A stretch of DNA of 64,000 nt from Methanobacteriota archaeon (GCA_023393455.1 JAEWLJ010000007.1:62001-126000); one strand, 5' to 3'; positions 32,116 through 41,622 are shown, numbered from the stretch's first letter. A program made the numbers and translations. The notes: generated by a model not told the origin, from the letters alone.

Positions 32116-34308
32116 TTACGCCAGGTAGTCGTCCGGGCGCGGAATCTGCTCTTTCAAGCCCTTGCGCTTGCGGATGGCCTTGACCACGTCGGTCACGATA
32201 CCGGAGGGGATCAGTTCGAACCCGACGAACTCGGTGCTCCACATCGCGCGCCCTTCCGTGGCAGACCGGATATCTCCGGCAAACCCAAAGAGCTCGGCGA
32301 CCGGTGCCCGGCCGACGATCGTCATGGTGTCGCCCTCGCTGAGCATATCGAAGACCTGACCGCGCCGACCCTGGATCTGCGAGGTCGCCGCGCCCATCTG
32401 GTCGCTCGGGACGGTGATCTGGATCTTCTGGATCGGTTCGAGGAGCGAGTCGCCGCCCATCAGGAGGCCTGCCTTGACAGCGCTCCGGACAGCCGGGATG
32501 ACCTGAGCGGGACCACGGTGGATGGCATCCTCGTGGAGTTTCACGTCCACCAGCCGGATCTTCAGGTTCTGGACCAGCTCGTCGGCAAGCGGACCGCCGC
32601 GGAGTGCCTCACGCCAGCCGTCGAGGACCAGTTCCATCGTCTCGTTAAGGTACTGGATACCTTTCGTCATGTCGATGAACATGTTGGTCCCCTCGATCGC
32701 CTTGATATTCTTGGCCTCGTCCTTATCCATACCGGCAGCAACGAGGGCATCACGGCGCTCGACAGCCTGCTGGCTCATCGAGATCTCGCCTTCAAGGATC
32801 AGCTTCACGATCGCCGGGTCCATCGGTTCGAGTTCGATGTAGAACCGGTTGTGGCGGTTCGGCGACTTCCCTTCGACCGGACCGGCGGTGCCCGTGATCG
32901 TCTCACGGTAGACGACGATCGGCGGGGAGGTGAGGATATCGACGCCCTTGTCGCGCTTGATACGGCCGGTGATGATCTCGAGATGGAGCTCGCCCATGCC
33001 GCTGATCAGGTGCTCGCCGGTCTCCTCGTTGATCGAGACCTGCACCGTCGGGTCTTCCTTCGCCACCTGCCGGAGAACCTCGACGAGTTTCGGGAGGTCC
33101 TTCATGCTCTTCGCCTCGACGGCGACGGTCATGACCGGCTCGGAGTAGTGCTTCAGCGACTCGAACGGAATCATATCGATGAGCGACGTGACGGTCGAAC
33201 CGACGATGGCGTCCTTTAAGCCCGTCACGGCCGCGATGTTGCCGGCGGCCAGCCCGTCCACCTCAATCCGCTCGGCACCCATGAAGATGCCGACCTGGGC
33301 GAGGCGGTTCGCGCGTTTTGCCGCACCCATGATGTAGCACTCGGTGCCCCGGCGGAGCGTTCCCGAGAAGAGACGGCCGGTGGCGACCTCACCTGCATGT
33401 GGGTCGAACGATATGTCGGTGACCATCATACAGACAGGGCCGTTCGGGTCGCAGTTGATCATTGCCTTGCCCTCGGGGGCGTTGTAGTCGCCGTGCCAGA
33501 TGATGTGGATACGCCGGTCCTGGGCCTGGAGGGGGTTAGGCAGGTGTTTGACCACCATGTCGAGGAGCACAGCATGCAGTGGGCTGTTCTTTGCCAGCCA
33601 CTTCATGTCGCCGGAGTTGCACTTCTCAAAGACATCCTTGAACGAGACCCCGCTGCTCTTCATGAAGGGGACCGAGACGGCCCAGTTGTAGAGCGCAGAA
33701 CCGAAAGCAACGGTGCCCTTTGCGGCATCGAGCTTCCAGCCATCGTTGTACATCTTCTCGTTCATGCCTTTGATCAGCTTGTTGACCTTGTCGATCACCT
33801 TCGCAAGGCGGATCTGCATCTCCTGCTCGTCCACCTTCAGCTCGTTGACCAGCCGGTCGACCTTGTTGATGAAGAGAACCGGGCGGACACCCTCTTTCAA
33901 GGCCTGCCTGAGCACCGTCTCCGTCTGGGGCATGGTGCCTTCGACCGCGTCCACCACGACGACGGCGCCGTCCACTGCGCGCATGGCACGGGTCACGTCA
34001 CCGCCGAAGTCCACGTGACCGGGGGTATCGATCATGTTGATGAGATACTCTTCCCCGCCGTACTCGTGAACCATCGAGACGTTGCTCGCATCGATGGTGA
34101 TACCGCGTGCCTGCTCTTCCTCGTCGGAGTCCATGAAGAGCTGCCGACCGGCGAGCTCCTCGCTGATCATGCCTGCGCCTGCAAGCAGATTGTCTGAGAG
34201 TGTTGTCTTTCCGTGATCGATGTGGGCGACGATGCCGATGTTGCGGATCCGCTCCGGCTTGTCCATCAGCTCCGTCACCCGCTCTACCATCTTCTTTCGT
34301 CGGGTCAT
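32116..34308 (-). CDS. Translation elongation factor EF-2
   Basis: Ribosomal translocase, 730 residues, normal for archaea. GTP-binding motifs: AHIDHGKTT, switch I RGITIDASN, DTPGHVDFGG, NKVDRL. The C-terminal domain IV contains LHEDAIHRGPAQVIPAVR, the site of the diphthamide-modified His. Third gene of the archaeal str-type operon behind rps7, from which it is separated by 24 bp. No EF-1 alpha or S10 gene follows, so the operon is shorter than in many archaea. Confidence 0.97.
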   Translation of the reverse strand: MTRRKKMVERVTELMDKPERIRNIGIVAHIDHGKTTLSDNLLAGAGMISEELAGRQLFMDSDEEEQARGITIDASNVSMVHEYGGEEYLINMIDTPGHVDFGGDVTRAMRAVDGAVVVVDAVEGTMPQTETVLRQALKEGVRPVLFINKVDRLVNELKVDEQEMQIRLAKVIDKVNKLIKGMNEKMYNDGWKLDAAKGTVAFGSALYNWAVSVPFMKSSGVSFKDVFEKCNSGDMKWLAKNSPLHAVLLDMVVKHLPNPLQAQDRRIHIIWHGDYNAPEGKAMINCDPNGPVCMMVTDISFDPHAGEVATGRLFSGTLRRGTECYIMGAAKRANRLAQVGIFMGAERIEVDGLAAGNIAAVTGLKDAIVGSTVTSLIDMIPFESLKHYSEPVMTVAVEAKSMKDLPKLVEVLRQVAKEDPTVQVSINEETGEHLISGMGELHLEIITGRIKRDKGVDILTSPPIVVYRETITGTAGPVEGKSPNRHNRFYIELEPMDPAIVKLILEGEISMSQQAVERRDALVAAGMDKDEAKNIKAIEGTNMFIDMTKGIQYLNETMELVLDGWREALRGGPLADELVQNLKIRLVDVKLHEDAIHRGPAQVIPAVRSAVKAGLLMGGDSLLEPIQKIQITVPSDQMGAATSQIQGRRGQVFDMLSEGDTMTIVGRAPVAELFGFAGDIRSATEGRAMWSTEFVGFELIPSGIVTDVVKAIRKRKGLKEQIPRPDDYLA

Positions 34309-34332
34309 GTTTCACCAAAAAAATAAAGGATA

Positions 34333-34926
34333 TTAGCGAGCAGCCTTTGCAATCCGCTCTCTCTCTTCTTTCTTCGAGACGGCGTAAGAACGGGTGTCGC
34401 CGTTTGCGGCTGAGATCAGTTCTTCGGCAAGCGCTTCGCTCACGCTCTTCTTCTTCTTGTGGCTCGCCTGCAGGACACCAGCGGTGATGAACCGCAGGGC
34501 GATGTCGACACGCCTCTGGGGAGCGGTATCGACCGACTTCGGGACGTTGATACCGCCGTACTTCAGCCGGACGGTCTCCTCGCGGGGCCCGGTGTTCGCG
34601 ACTGCGTCCACCAGCACCTGAACCGGGTTCTTCTTGGTCTTCTTGTAGACGATCTCGAAGGCGTCCCGGACGATGCGGATGGCGAGCTCCTTCTTACCGG
34701 TGTTCTTCTCGGTCTGCATCAGTTTGTTGATCAACCGCTCGACGATCAGCATGTTGCTCTTGTTGAACTGCTGGCCGACGAGCTTGCCGCAGGAGTGCGG
34801 CACGATCATCGTGTGCAGGTTTACGTAACGACCGAGGCTCGGATCCAGTATCTCCACCTCGGTCATGTCCCAGCGGTTAAAGAGGAGCTGTTGTGCCCCT
34901 GATTCCGCTTCTGCTGCTTCTACCAT
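34333..34926 (-). CDS. rps7: 30S ribosomal protein S7
   Basis: A 197-residue uS7. Conserved RNA-contacting segments include KLVGQQFNKSNMLIVERLIN, KKNPVQVLVDAVANTGPREE and the helical C-terminal HKKKKSVSEALAEELISAA. It nucleates assembly of the small-subunit head and contacts E-site tRNA. Lies seven bases after rps12 and upstream of EF-2. Confidence 0.96.
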   Translation of the reverse strand: MVEAAEAESGAQQLLFNRWDMTEVEILDPSLGRYVNLHTMIVPHSCGKLVGQQFNKSNMLIVERLINKLMQTEKNTGKKELAIRIVRDAFEIVYKKTKKNPVQVLVDAVANTGPREETVRLKYGGINVPKSVDTAPQRRVDIALRFITAGVLQASHKKKKSVSEALAEELISAANGDTRSYAVSKKEERERIAKAAR

Positions 34927-34933
34927 TACCTAC

Positions 34934-35362
34934 TTACCTCCGCGGCTTCTCCTTGCGCCCGATGACCATCTCGTGCAAGCTGACGTTGTTCACTTTGGTC
35001 ACGACGAACCGGACTCCGGGGATGTCACCCTTCGACCGGCCCAGCCTGCCGCCGATGCCCTCGATCTCGACTTCATCGTGCTCGTCGATGAAGTTGATGG
35101 CACCGTCGCCGACGGCGAACGCAGTCACCTGGCGGCCGTTCTTGATCAGCTGTACGCGGACGCACTTTCTGATCGCAGAGTTCGGCTGCTTTGCCTCAAC
35201 ACCCACCTTCTCGAGAACGATCCCGCGGCCCTGCGGCGCTCCCTCGAGGGGGTCAGCTTTTACATCGAGCCCGAGCTGGCGGCGCGCGTAGACGGTGTCA
35301 TGCCATCTGTTGCTGTTTGAGTCGCGCTTCAGTTTTCGGGCTGCAAATTTACCATTTCCCAT
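34934..35362 (-). CDS. rps12: 30S ribosomal protein S12
   Basis: A 142-residue uS12 with the archaeal N-terminus (GKFAARKLKRDSNSNRWHD) and the decoding-site loop KQPNSAIRKCVRVQL, including the PNSA turn. First gene of the rps12-rps7-EF-2 operon, with a TATA box and a perfect 14-bp palindrome upstream. Confidence 0.97.
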   Translation of the reverse strand: MGNGKFAARKLKRDSNSNRWHDTVYARRQLGLDVKADPLEGAPQGRGIVLEKVGVEAKQPNSAIRKCVRVQLIKNGRQVTAFAVGDGAINFIDEHDEVEIEGIGGRLGRSKGDIPGVRFVVTKVNNVSLHEMVIGRKEKPRR

Positions 35363-35420
35363 CGAATACCCTCGAATTAATTGAATTTGTAGATAGGAGC
35401 AACTCCTGGTGTGCTATAAA

Positions 35421-35434
35421 GCAACGCGCGTTGC
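35421..35434. repeat. Perfect 14-bp palindrome at the rps12 promoter
   Basis: GCAACGCGCGTTGC equals its own reverse complement. It lies directly downstream of the minus-strand TATA box (35437-35447) and upstream of or over the expected start, so a bound protein would interfere with polymerase. Confidence 0.6.
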
Positions 35435-35436
35435 GG

Positions 35437-35447
35437 ATTTATATATT
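35437..35447 (-). promoter_or_regulatory. rps12 operon promoter (TATA box)
   Basis: The minus strand reads AATATATAAA; the predicted start is near 35415 with a leader of about 50 bases before the rps12 ATG. Confidence 0.6.
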
Positions 35448-35500
35448 GTGGAACCCGTCTGCACGCCGATCTTTCGCCTTAGCTATTAGATCGGGAGCTG

Positions 35501-35514
35501 ATATAATATTATAT
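35501..35514 (+). promoter_or_regulatory. queD promoter (TATA box), leaderless
   Basis: ATATAATATTATAT is centred about 29 bases upstream of the ATG at 35536, and no ribosome-binding element precedes that ATG, so the que mRNA probably begins at or next to its start codon. Confidence 0.6.
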
Positions 35515-35535
35515 CCTGGCGGGCAACCTTCATTG

Positions 35536-35949
35536 ATGACAACCCGGATATACAAAGAGGTTTTTTTCGAGGCAACCCATCGCCTGATTCACTATCGGGG
35601 GAAATGTTTCCGGCTGCACGGTCACCAGTGGCGGGTAGAGGTCTGGATCGACGGGACGGTGGACGAGCGCACCGGGATCGTCCTTGACTACAACTGCATC
35701 AAAGAGGTCGTCGGGCAGTTCGACCACCAGGTGATCCTGAACGCGGATGACCCCATGGCGGCCTGCATCGAGGAGTTCCACCCGGTCGTCACCACCTCCG
35801 GCGACCCGACGAGCGAACTCCTCGCCGGCCTCATCGCGGAGATGATCGATACCGAGGCCGCGCGGCAGGGACACGACGCCCGCGTCGGAAAAATACGGGT
35901 CTGGGAGTCGACGACCTGCTACGCAGAGCGCACCTATGATCGTCAGTGA
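35536..35949 (+). CDS. queD: 6-carboxytetrahydropterin synthase (QueD/PTPS-like)
   Basis: Converts dihydroneopterin triphosphate to 6-carboxytetrahydropterin, the second step toward preQ0, which archaea use for archaeosine in tRNA. The 137-residue protein has the zinc ligands in EATHRL and LHGHQW with the catalytic Cys in GKCFRLHGH, and the conserved LDYNCIKEVV and DHQVIL segments. Start is ATG 35536. Its 3' end overlaps queE by 14 bp and queC follows, giving the context that supports the QueD assignment. Confidence 0.9.
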   Translation: MTTRIYKEVFFEATHRLIHYRGKCFRLHGHQWRVEVWIDGTVDERTGIVLDYNCIKEVVGQFDHQVILNADDPMAACIEEFHPVVTTSGDPTSELLAGLIAEMIDTEAARQGHDARVGKIRVWESTTCYAERTYDRQ

Positions 35950-36544
35950 GATCTTCCGGAGCCTCCAGGGGGAGGGGAAGAACCAGGGACGGGCCTGCAC
36001 GTTCATCCGGCTCGCCGGGTGCAATCTCCGGTGCGCCTGGTGCGACACCCCCTATGCCCAGGAGGGCGGGGAAGAGATGCGCGTCGGAGAGGTTCTCGAC
36101 CGGGTCTGGATGCTCCGCGGGACGCATATCTGCATCACCGGCGGGGAGCCGCTCCTGCAGCGGGAAGAGGTCTTGAAACTCCTCGAGAAGTTCAAACATC
36201 ACGGGTATACCATCGAGATCGAGACGAACGGCACCTGCGACTTCCGCGATATGCAGCCGTATGCCTCCATCTGCATGGACGTGAAATGCCCCTCCTCGAG
36301 CGAGAAGAGCGATCTCTCGCTCCTCCCCTACATCACCCCGCGCGACTGCGTCAAGTTCGTGGTGGCGGACGAGGACGACCTCCTCTACGCCCGGGCGGTG
36401 ATGAGCCGGTGCGAGATCCGGGGCGAGGTCTTCATCTCGCCGGTGGAAGGGGTCGGCTACCGCGCCGTCGCGGACTACATCGTCGAGGAGAACCTCCCGG
36501 CGAGGTTCCAGGTACAACTCCACAAGATCCTGGGGATAAAATGA
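35936..36544 (+). CDS. queE: 7-carboxy-7-deazaguanine synthase (radical SAM)
   Basis: A 202-residue radical SAM enzyme that contracts 6-carboxytetrahydropterin to 7-carboxy-7-deazaguanine. Cluster motif CNLRCAWCDTPYA (C-x3-C-x2-C), the family start SEIFRSLQGEG, and the SAM-binding ITGGEPLLQ and EIETNGT segments are present. Overlaps queD by 14 bp and queC by 4 bp (ATGA). Confidence 0.95.
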   Translation: MIVSEIFRSLQGEGKNQGRACTFIRLAGCNLRCAWCDTPYAQEGGEEMRVGEVLDRVWMLRGTHICITGGEPLLQREEVLKLLEKFKHHGYTIEIETNGTCDFRDMQPYASICMDVKCPSSSEKSDLSLLPYITPRDCVKFVVADEDDLLYARAVMSRCEIRGEVFISPVEGVGYRAVADYIVEENLPARFQVQLHKILGIK

Positions 36545-37209
36545 AGAGAGCAGTCTGCCTCCTTTCGGGCGGGATGGACTCCACCACGCTCGCCTACATC
36601 GCAAAGAACGAGGGCTACGAGATCGTCGCACTCCACTTCACCTACGGGCAGCGGACCGAGGAGAAGGAGCGCCAGTGCGCCCGGACTATCGCCCGGAGAC
36701 TCGACGCGCTCGACTTCGTCGAGATCGGCCTCGAACACTTCAAGAAGATCGGGGCATCGAGCCTGACGGACGAGAGCATCCCGGTCGAGGAGTACGCCGG
36801 CGAGGGGGAGAGTATTCCAAGCACGTATGTACCCTTCCGCAACGCAAACCTCCTCGCCATCGCGACCAGCCTCGCGGAGGCCCGTCGTGCGGAGGCGATC
36901 TTCATCGGCGTCCAGACCGGAGACTACCCCGGCTATCCCGACTGCCGGCCGGAGTTTATCGAGGCGTTCCAGCGGGCGATCGACCTCGGCACCGCGGCCG
37001 ACCCGCGGATCACCCTGATGACCCCCTTCGTCCGGATGTCGAAGGTCGATATTGTCAGGACGGGCCTCGGGCTCGGTGTCCCCTACGAAGAGACCTGGTC
37101 GTGCTACCAGAAGAACGACCGGGCCTGCGGCGTCTGCTCCTCCTGCCACTACCGGCGAGAGGCGTTCCGCGAACTCGGGCTGGAAGACCCGATAGACTAC
37201 GAGGTGTGA
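36541..37209 (+). CDS. queC: 7-cyano-7-deazaguanine (preQ0) synthase
   Basis: ATP-dependent conversion of the carboxylate to the nitrile preQ0. The 222-residue protein has the PP-loop LLSGGMDSTTLAY, the conserved YVPFRNANLLAIA and DYPGYPDCRPEF segments, and the zinc ligands CYQKNDRACGVCSSC. Starts at ATG 36541 overlapping the queE stop. Completes the queD-queE-queC unit; the GTP cyclohydrolase feeding it is not adjacent. Confidence 0.95.
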   Translation: MKRAVCLLSGGMDSTTLAYIAKNEGYEIVALHFTYGQRTEEKERQCARTIARRLDALDFVEIGLEHFKKIGASSLTDESIPVEEYAGEGESIPSTYVPFRNANLLAIATSLAEARRAEAIFIGVQTGDYPGYPDCRPEFIEAFQRAIDLGTAADPRITLMTPFVRMSKVDIVRTGLGLGVPYEETWSCYQKNDRACGVCSSCHYRREAFRELGLEDPIDYEV

Positions 37210-37211
37210 CG

Positions 37212-37706
37212 ATGGAGATCTACCGCGGCAAGAGGCTCAGCATCGAGACGAGGGAGTTCACCCTCCCGAATGGGCAGAAGAAGGAGCGGGTGATCGTCCG
37301 TCCCGGCGGCGCGGTCGCGATCCTCCCCGTCGTCGGGGACGACTGCTACCTCCTCCGGCAGTACCGGTTCGCCGTCGACGACTACATCTACGAGGCGCCG
37401 GCAGGCACCATCGACGAGGGCGAGGAGCCGCACGAGACCGCATACCGGGAACTGATCGAGGAGACCGGGATGAAGGCGGAGACCTTCGTCCCGAAAGGCT
37501 GGATCTACCCCTCTCCCGGCTACACCAACGAACGGATCTGGCTCTACCTCGCAGAGGGGCTCTCGCCGTGCTCCGACTACCAGATGGACGACGACGAGGT
37601 GATCGAGGTCGTTCGCGTCCCCGTCGGGGACGTCAAGGCGATGATCGCGGACGGGCGGATCGTCGATGCAAAGACGATCTGCCTGGTCTGCCGGTGCCTC
37701 GGGTGA
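37212..37706 (+). CDS. NUDIX hydrolase, ADP-ribose pyrophosphatase-like
   Basis: A 164-residue NUDIX protein. The Nudix box is GTIDEGEEPHETAYRELIEE followed by TGM, matching G-x5-E-x7-REUxEExGU. The preceding YRFAVDDYIYEAPAGTID and following PSPGYTNERIWLYLA are typical of ADP-ribose pyrophosphatases. It starts two bases after queC, so it is probably co-transcribed with the que genes; the link to deazapurine synthesis may be housekeeping only. Confidence 0.9.
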   Translation: MEIYRGKRLSIETREFTLPNGQKKERVIVRPGGAVAILPVVGDDCYLLRQYRFAVDDYIYEAPAGTIDEGEEPHETAYRELIEETGMKAETFVPKGWIYPSPGYTNERIWLYLAEGLSPCSDYQMDDDEVIEVVRVPVGDVKAMIADGRIVDAKTICLVCRCLG

Positions 37707-37773
37707 GGGGGCGGGAGGGATCGGCGAATGTGCGCAGATTTATGCCGTCCCCGGAGAAACGCATAGTAGCTTC

Positions 37774-37782
37774 GATATATGA
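37774..37782 (+). promoter_or_regulatory. aRF1 promoter (TATA box)
   Basis: GATATATGA is centred 35 bases before the ATG at 37813; a GGTGA ribosome-binding element lies at 37801-37805. It would drive the aRF1-argS-taw1-sepS series. Confidence 0.5.
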
Positions 37783-37812
37783 ACAATCTTTGTCAAGCCT
37801 GGTGAAACCCTC

Positions 37813-39084
37813 ATGGAAGAGACGCAAGAGATGGATACGCCGCGAAAGCGCTATGAATTTAAGAAGATGCTTGAACGGCTTGCGGAGAAGGAGGGGAGCG
37901 GCACCGAGCTGATCACCCTGTATATACCTCCGGACAAGCAGATATACGACGTGACCGCCCAGCTCCGCGACGAGTTCGGGCAGTGTGCGAACATCAAGAG
38001 CAAACAAACCCGTACCAACGTCCAGAGTGCCATATCCTCCATCCTCTCCCGCCTGAAATACTACAAGCGCCCGCCGGAGCACGGCATGGCGGTCTTCTGC
38101 GGCACGATCAATATCGGCGGGGACCGCACCGACCTCGACTGCGAGATCATCGAGCCGCCCGAGCCGCTCAACACCTACATGTACCGGTGCAGTTCTTCGT
38201 TCGAACTCGAACCGCTGCAGCAGATGCTCGGGGAGAAGGAGGTCTACGGCCTGATCGTCCTCGACCGCCGGGAGGCCTACATCGGCTTCCTGCGGGGCAA
38301 CCGGATCGAGCCGGTCCACGGGGTCACCTCGACGGTTCCCGGCAAGCAGCGGAAAGGAGGTCAGTCGAGCGTCCGGTTCCAGCGGTTGCGGCTGATCGCC
38401 ATCAACGAGTTCTACAAGAAGATCGGCGACCGGGCAAGCGACATCTTCCTTGCCGAGAAGGACTTCTTCGAGCGGTTCAAGGGCGTGCTGATCGGCGGCC
38501 CGACCCCGACGAAGGAGGAGTTCGAGGCAGGCGCGTTCCTCCACCACGAGTTGCAGAAACGGATCATCGGGCTCTTCGATGTCTCCTACACGAATGAGTC
38601 GGGGCTGGCCGAACTCGTCGAGAACGCGTCGGATGCCTTGAAAGGCCTCGACATCATCAAGGAGAAGAACGTGATGAACCGGTTCCTCCAGGAACTGGTG
38701 AAGGACGATGGAGCGTCCTCTTACGGCGAGGAGAGCGTCCGGAAGAACCTGGAGCTCGGCGCCGTCGACACCCTCCTCCTCTCCGACAAACTCCGCCGAG
38801 CCCGGCTGAAACTTGCCTGCCCGAACGATGACTACACCGAGGAGCAGACGATCAGCCTCGAGCCGGGCAAACACATCAAAGACCTCGACTTCGGCACCTG
38901 CCCGAAAGACGGTGCATCGCTCTACGTGGCTGAGGAGAGCGATATCATCGACGAACTGACGGCGCTCGCCGACCAGAGCAGCGCGACGGTCAAGATCATA
39001 TCGGACGACTTCGAAGAGGGTTCGATGCTCTACAACGCGTTCGGCGGGATCGCTGCAATCCTGCGCTACAGGACGGGATATTGA
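37813..39084 (+). CDS. prf1: Peptide chain release factor aRF1
   Basis: Reads all three stop codons and releases the peptide. A 423-residue archaeal/eukaryal-type factor with the decoding motif NIKS at residues 60-63 (plus KQT after it) and the catalytic GGQ at 182-184 in GKQRKGGQSS; the C-terminal domain has Cys pairs (CPNDD ... CPKDG) for a small zinc knuckle. Stop TGA shares one base with the argS ATG. Confidence 0.96.
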   Translation: MEETQEMDTPRKRYEFKKMLERLAEKEGSGTELITLYIPPDKQIYDVTAQLRDEFGQCANIKSKQTRTNVQSAISSILSRLKYYKRPPEHGMAVFCGTINIGGDRTDLDCEIIEPPEPLNTYMYRCSSSFELEPLQQMLGEKEVYGLIVLDRREAYIGFLRGNRIEPVHGVTSTVPGKQRKGGQSSVRFQRLRLIAINEFYKKIGDRASDIFLAEKDFFERFKGVLIGGPTPTKEEFEAGAFLHHELQKRIIGLFDVSYTNESGLAELVENASDALKGLDIIKEKNVMNRFLQELVKDDGASSYGEESVRKNLELGAVDTLLLSDKLRRARLKLACPNDDYTEEQTISLEPGKHIKDLDFGTCPKDGASLYVAEESDIIDELTALADQSSATVKIISDDFEEGSMLYNAFGGIAAILRYRTGY

Positions 39085-40748
39085 TGTTCCAGGAGAAATA
39101 CCACCAGATTGAGCGTATGCTCAGCGCATGCACCGGGGAGGAGGACGTCCTCCTCACGAAGGGGGGAGATCACGCCGATCTTGCCTCGACCGTAGCGTTT
39201 AAACTCGCAAAACAGCAGAAGCGCCCACCCCAGAAGATAGCCGCAGATTTGGCCGGGGAACTCGCGGCAAACCCTGACCTCGGGGATATCCAGGTCGAGG
39301 CAGTAGGGCCCTACATCAACTTCCGGTTCGGGCCGTCACTCCTCGCGGAGGCAGTGAGGGAAGCCCTTGAACCCGGCTACGGGGCCCTCCCGCGCCGTTC
39401 CGGCAGGGTCGTGCTCGAACACACGAGCGCAAACCCAAACGGCCCTCTCCACGTCGGTCACATCAGGAACACCGTCATCGGGGATACGCTCGCCCGCGCG
39501 TTCCGGAAGGCGGGATGCCCGCTTGAGGTGCAGTATTATCTCAATGATATGGGGCGCCAGATCGCCATCGTCTCCTGGGGGTTCGAACACCTCGGTATCG
39601 ACCGGAAGGAGGGCGAAAAGGAGGATCACTACGTCGCCAGGGTCTACGTCGCGGCGAACCGGGCGATCGAGAAGGATCCCGCCATCACCGGGGAGATCGA
39701 CCACCTCATGCAGAATGTGGAGCGCGGAGACGCGGAGACCGTCAAAAAGTTCCGGGCGGCCGTCTCCCTCTGCGCGGAGGGGATCAGGGCGACCCTTGCC
39801 GCCTTGAACGCCCACCATGACCGGTTCGTCTGGGAGAGCGACTTCATCCGGATCGGCGACGTCGACCGTATATTCGAGCGGGTCCGGCGGCTGCCGCAGG
39901 CCCACGAGGACGAGACGCTCTGGGTCGACCTCACCGAGCAGGGGTTCGAGAAGAAGTACATCCTCCGGCGAAGCGACGGCACATCGGTCTACAGCACCCG
40001 CGACCTCGCCTACCACACCTGGAAAGGCCGTAACTACGATCGGCTGATCGACGTCCTCGGGGCGGACCATAAACTGATCGGCGCCCAGCTCAGCGCCACC
40101 CTCACCCTTCTCGGTGAAAAACCGCCCGAGATCGTCTTCTTCGAGTTCGTCTCCCTCCCCGAGGGCTCGATGAGCACCCGGGCAGGTAAGTTCGTCTCGG
40201 CGGACGCGCTGATGGAGGAAGTGGCCGCGAAGGCGTTCGACGAAGTGACCACCCGCCGGCCGGAACTCCCCCTGGAGGAACGGTGCGCCATCGCAAAGTC
40301 GGTCGCCATCGCCGCCATCCGCTACGACATCGTGAAGGTCTCCCCGGAGAAGAGCACGGTCTTTAACTGGAAGGAGGCGCTGGACTTCGAGCGGCAGAGC
40401 GGCCCCTACATCCAGTACGCCCACGCCCGGGCCTGCAGCATCCTCGATAAGGCCGGCGAGTTCGAACGGGCCTACCACTACGAGACCGACCACGAGGTCG
40501 CGCTCGCCCGGCACCTTGCCCGGTTCCCGGCCGTCATCGAGCAGACCGTGCAGGAACTCCGCCCGCACCTCCTCGCAGCCTACGCCCGCGAGCTTGCCGA
40601 CCTCTTCAACGCCTTCTACCACTACGACCCGGTCCTGAAGAGCGAGGGCGAGACCCGGAACAGCCGTCTCGCGCTCGTGGATGCGGTCAGGAACACCTTG
40701 CAGGAGTCGCTTGGGACTCTCGGGATCGATGCGCTCAGAAGCATGTAA
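39084..40748 (+). CDS. argS: Arginyl-tRNA synthetase
   Basis: Class I synthetase of 554 residues: N-terminal additional domain, HIGH-type motif in ANPNGPLHVGHIRN, and the MSTRAGK segment in place of KMSKS, as usual for ArgRS. The C-terminal anticodon-binding helices include FERQSGPYIQYAHARA. I start at the ATG at 39084 (MFQEKYHQIERML), overlapping the aRF1 stop by one base, rather than the in-frame TTG just before it. Confidence 0.95.
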   Translation: MFQEKYHQIERMLSACTGEEDVLLTKGGDHADLASTVAFKLAKQQKRPPQKIAADLAGELAANPDLGDIQVEAVGPYINFRFGPSLLAEAVREALEPGYGALPRRSGRVVLEHTSANPNGPLHVGHIRNTVIGDTLARAFRKAGCPLEVQYYLNDMGRQIAIVSWGFEHLGIDRKEGEKEDHYVARVYVAANRAIEKDPAITGEIDHLMQNVERGDAETVKKFRAAVSLCAEGIRATLAALNAHHDRFVWESDFIRIGDVDRIFERVRRLPQAHEDETLWVDLTEQGFEKKYILRRSDGTSVYSTRDLAYHTWKGRNYDRLIDVLGADHKLIGAQLSATLTLLGEKPPEIVFFEFVSLPEGSMSTRAGKFVSADALMEEVAAKAFDEVTTRRPELPLEERCAIAKSVAIAAIRYDIVKVSPEKSTVFNWKEALDFERQSGPYIQYAHARACSILDKAGEFERAYHYETDHEVALARHLARFPAVIEQTVQELRPHLLAAYARELADLFNAFYHYDPVLKSEGETRNSRLALVDAVRNTLQESLGTLGIDALRSM

Positions 40749-41622
40749 GGCCCTCCGGAAGCAGGGCTACCAGTTTGTCAGCCCCGCCTCGTCAGCGGCC
40801 GTAAAACCCTGCATGTGGAACAAGCGGGCGCTCAGGGGCGGGGAGATGTGCTACAAGGCGCAGTTTTATGGCATCGAGAGCCATCGCTGCGTCCAGATGA
40901 CCCCGACCCTCAAGTGCAACCAGCAGTGCCTCTTCTGCTGGCGGTCGTTCGAGCACGAGGTCGTCGAGGAGGAGGAGTGCCCGCCGGACGTGATCGTGGC
41001 AAACCTCCGGCGCCTCCAGAAGAGAGCGCTCTCGGGCTACAAGGTCTCGCCCTACGTCGCGCCGGAACAGTTCGCGGAGGCGCTCGCCCCCACGATGGTC
41101 GCGATCTCCCTCTCGGGGGAGCCGACCTGCTACTCGCGCCTCCCGGAACTCGTCGACGGCCTCAACGCCGGCGGGTATACGACCTTCCTCGTCTCGAACG
41201 GGACCAACCCGGACGTCCTTGCCCGGTGCCGGCCCTACCAGGCCTACGTATCCCTGGACGCTCCCGACCGCGAGACCTACCTGGCCCTCTGCCGGCCGGT
41301 GGAGGATTACTGGGACTGCATACAGGAGAGCCTCGCCGGACTCCGGGGACGCCGGTCGGCCGTCCGCACCACGGTGGTGGGCGGCTACAACGACTTCTCC
41401 CCCGAGCGCTACGCGGCGATCTACCAGGACTCCGGCGCCCGGTTCATCGAAGTAAAGGGTTATATGCATCTGGGGTACAGTAGGAATCGACTGCAGAGGG
41501 ACCGGATGCCAGAACACCACGATATTCGAGCGTTCGCAGATAAAATAACGGAGCACTGCGACTATGCCATCAAGGATGAGAGCCCGGTGAGCCGGGTCGT
41601 CTGTCTGGAGCGAAAGATATGA
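40729..41622 (+). CDS. taw1: tRNA 4-demethylwyosine synthase (AdoMet-dependent)
   Basis: Radical SAM enzyme that builds the imidazo ring on G37 of tRNA-Phe using pyruvate, first step to wyosine derivatives. From ATG 40729 it has 297 residues. The SAM cluster is C63-x3-C67-x2-C70 (KCNQQCLFCW); the second cluster uses C28, C41 and C54, the 13-residue spacing known for archaeal TYW1. It overlaps argS by 20 bp and its stop overlaps the sepS ATG, so the cluster is tightly coupled. Confidence 0.93.
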   Translation: MRSEACKALRKQGYQFVSPASSAAVKPCMWNKRALRGGEMCYKAQFYGIESHRCVQMTPTLKCNQQCLFCWRSFEHEVVEEEECPPDVIVANLRRLQKRALSGYKVSPYVAPEQFAEALAPTMVAISLSGEPTCYSRLPELVDGLNAGGYTTFLVSNGTNPDVLARCRPYQAYVSLDAPDRETYLALCRPVEDYWDCIQESLAGLRGRRSAVRTTVVGGYNDFSPERYAAIYQDSGARFIEVKGYMHLGYSRNRLQRDRMPEHHDIRAFADKITEHCDYAIKDESPVSRVVCLERKI

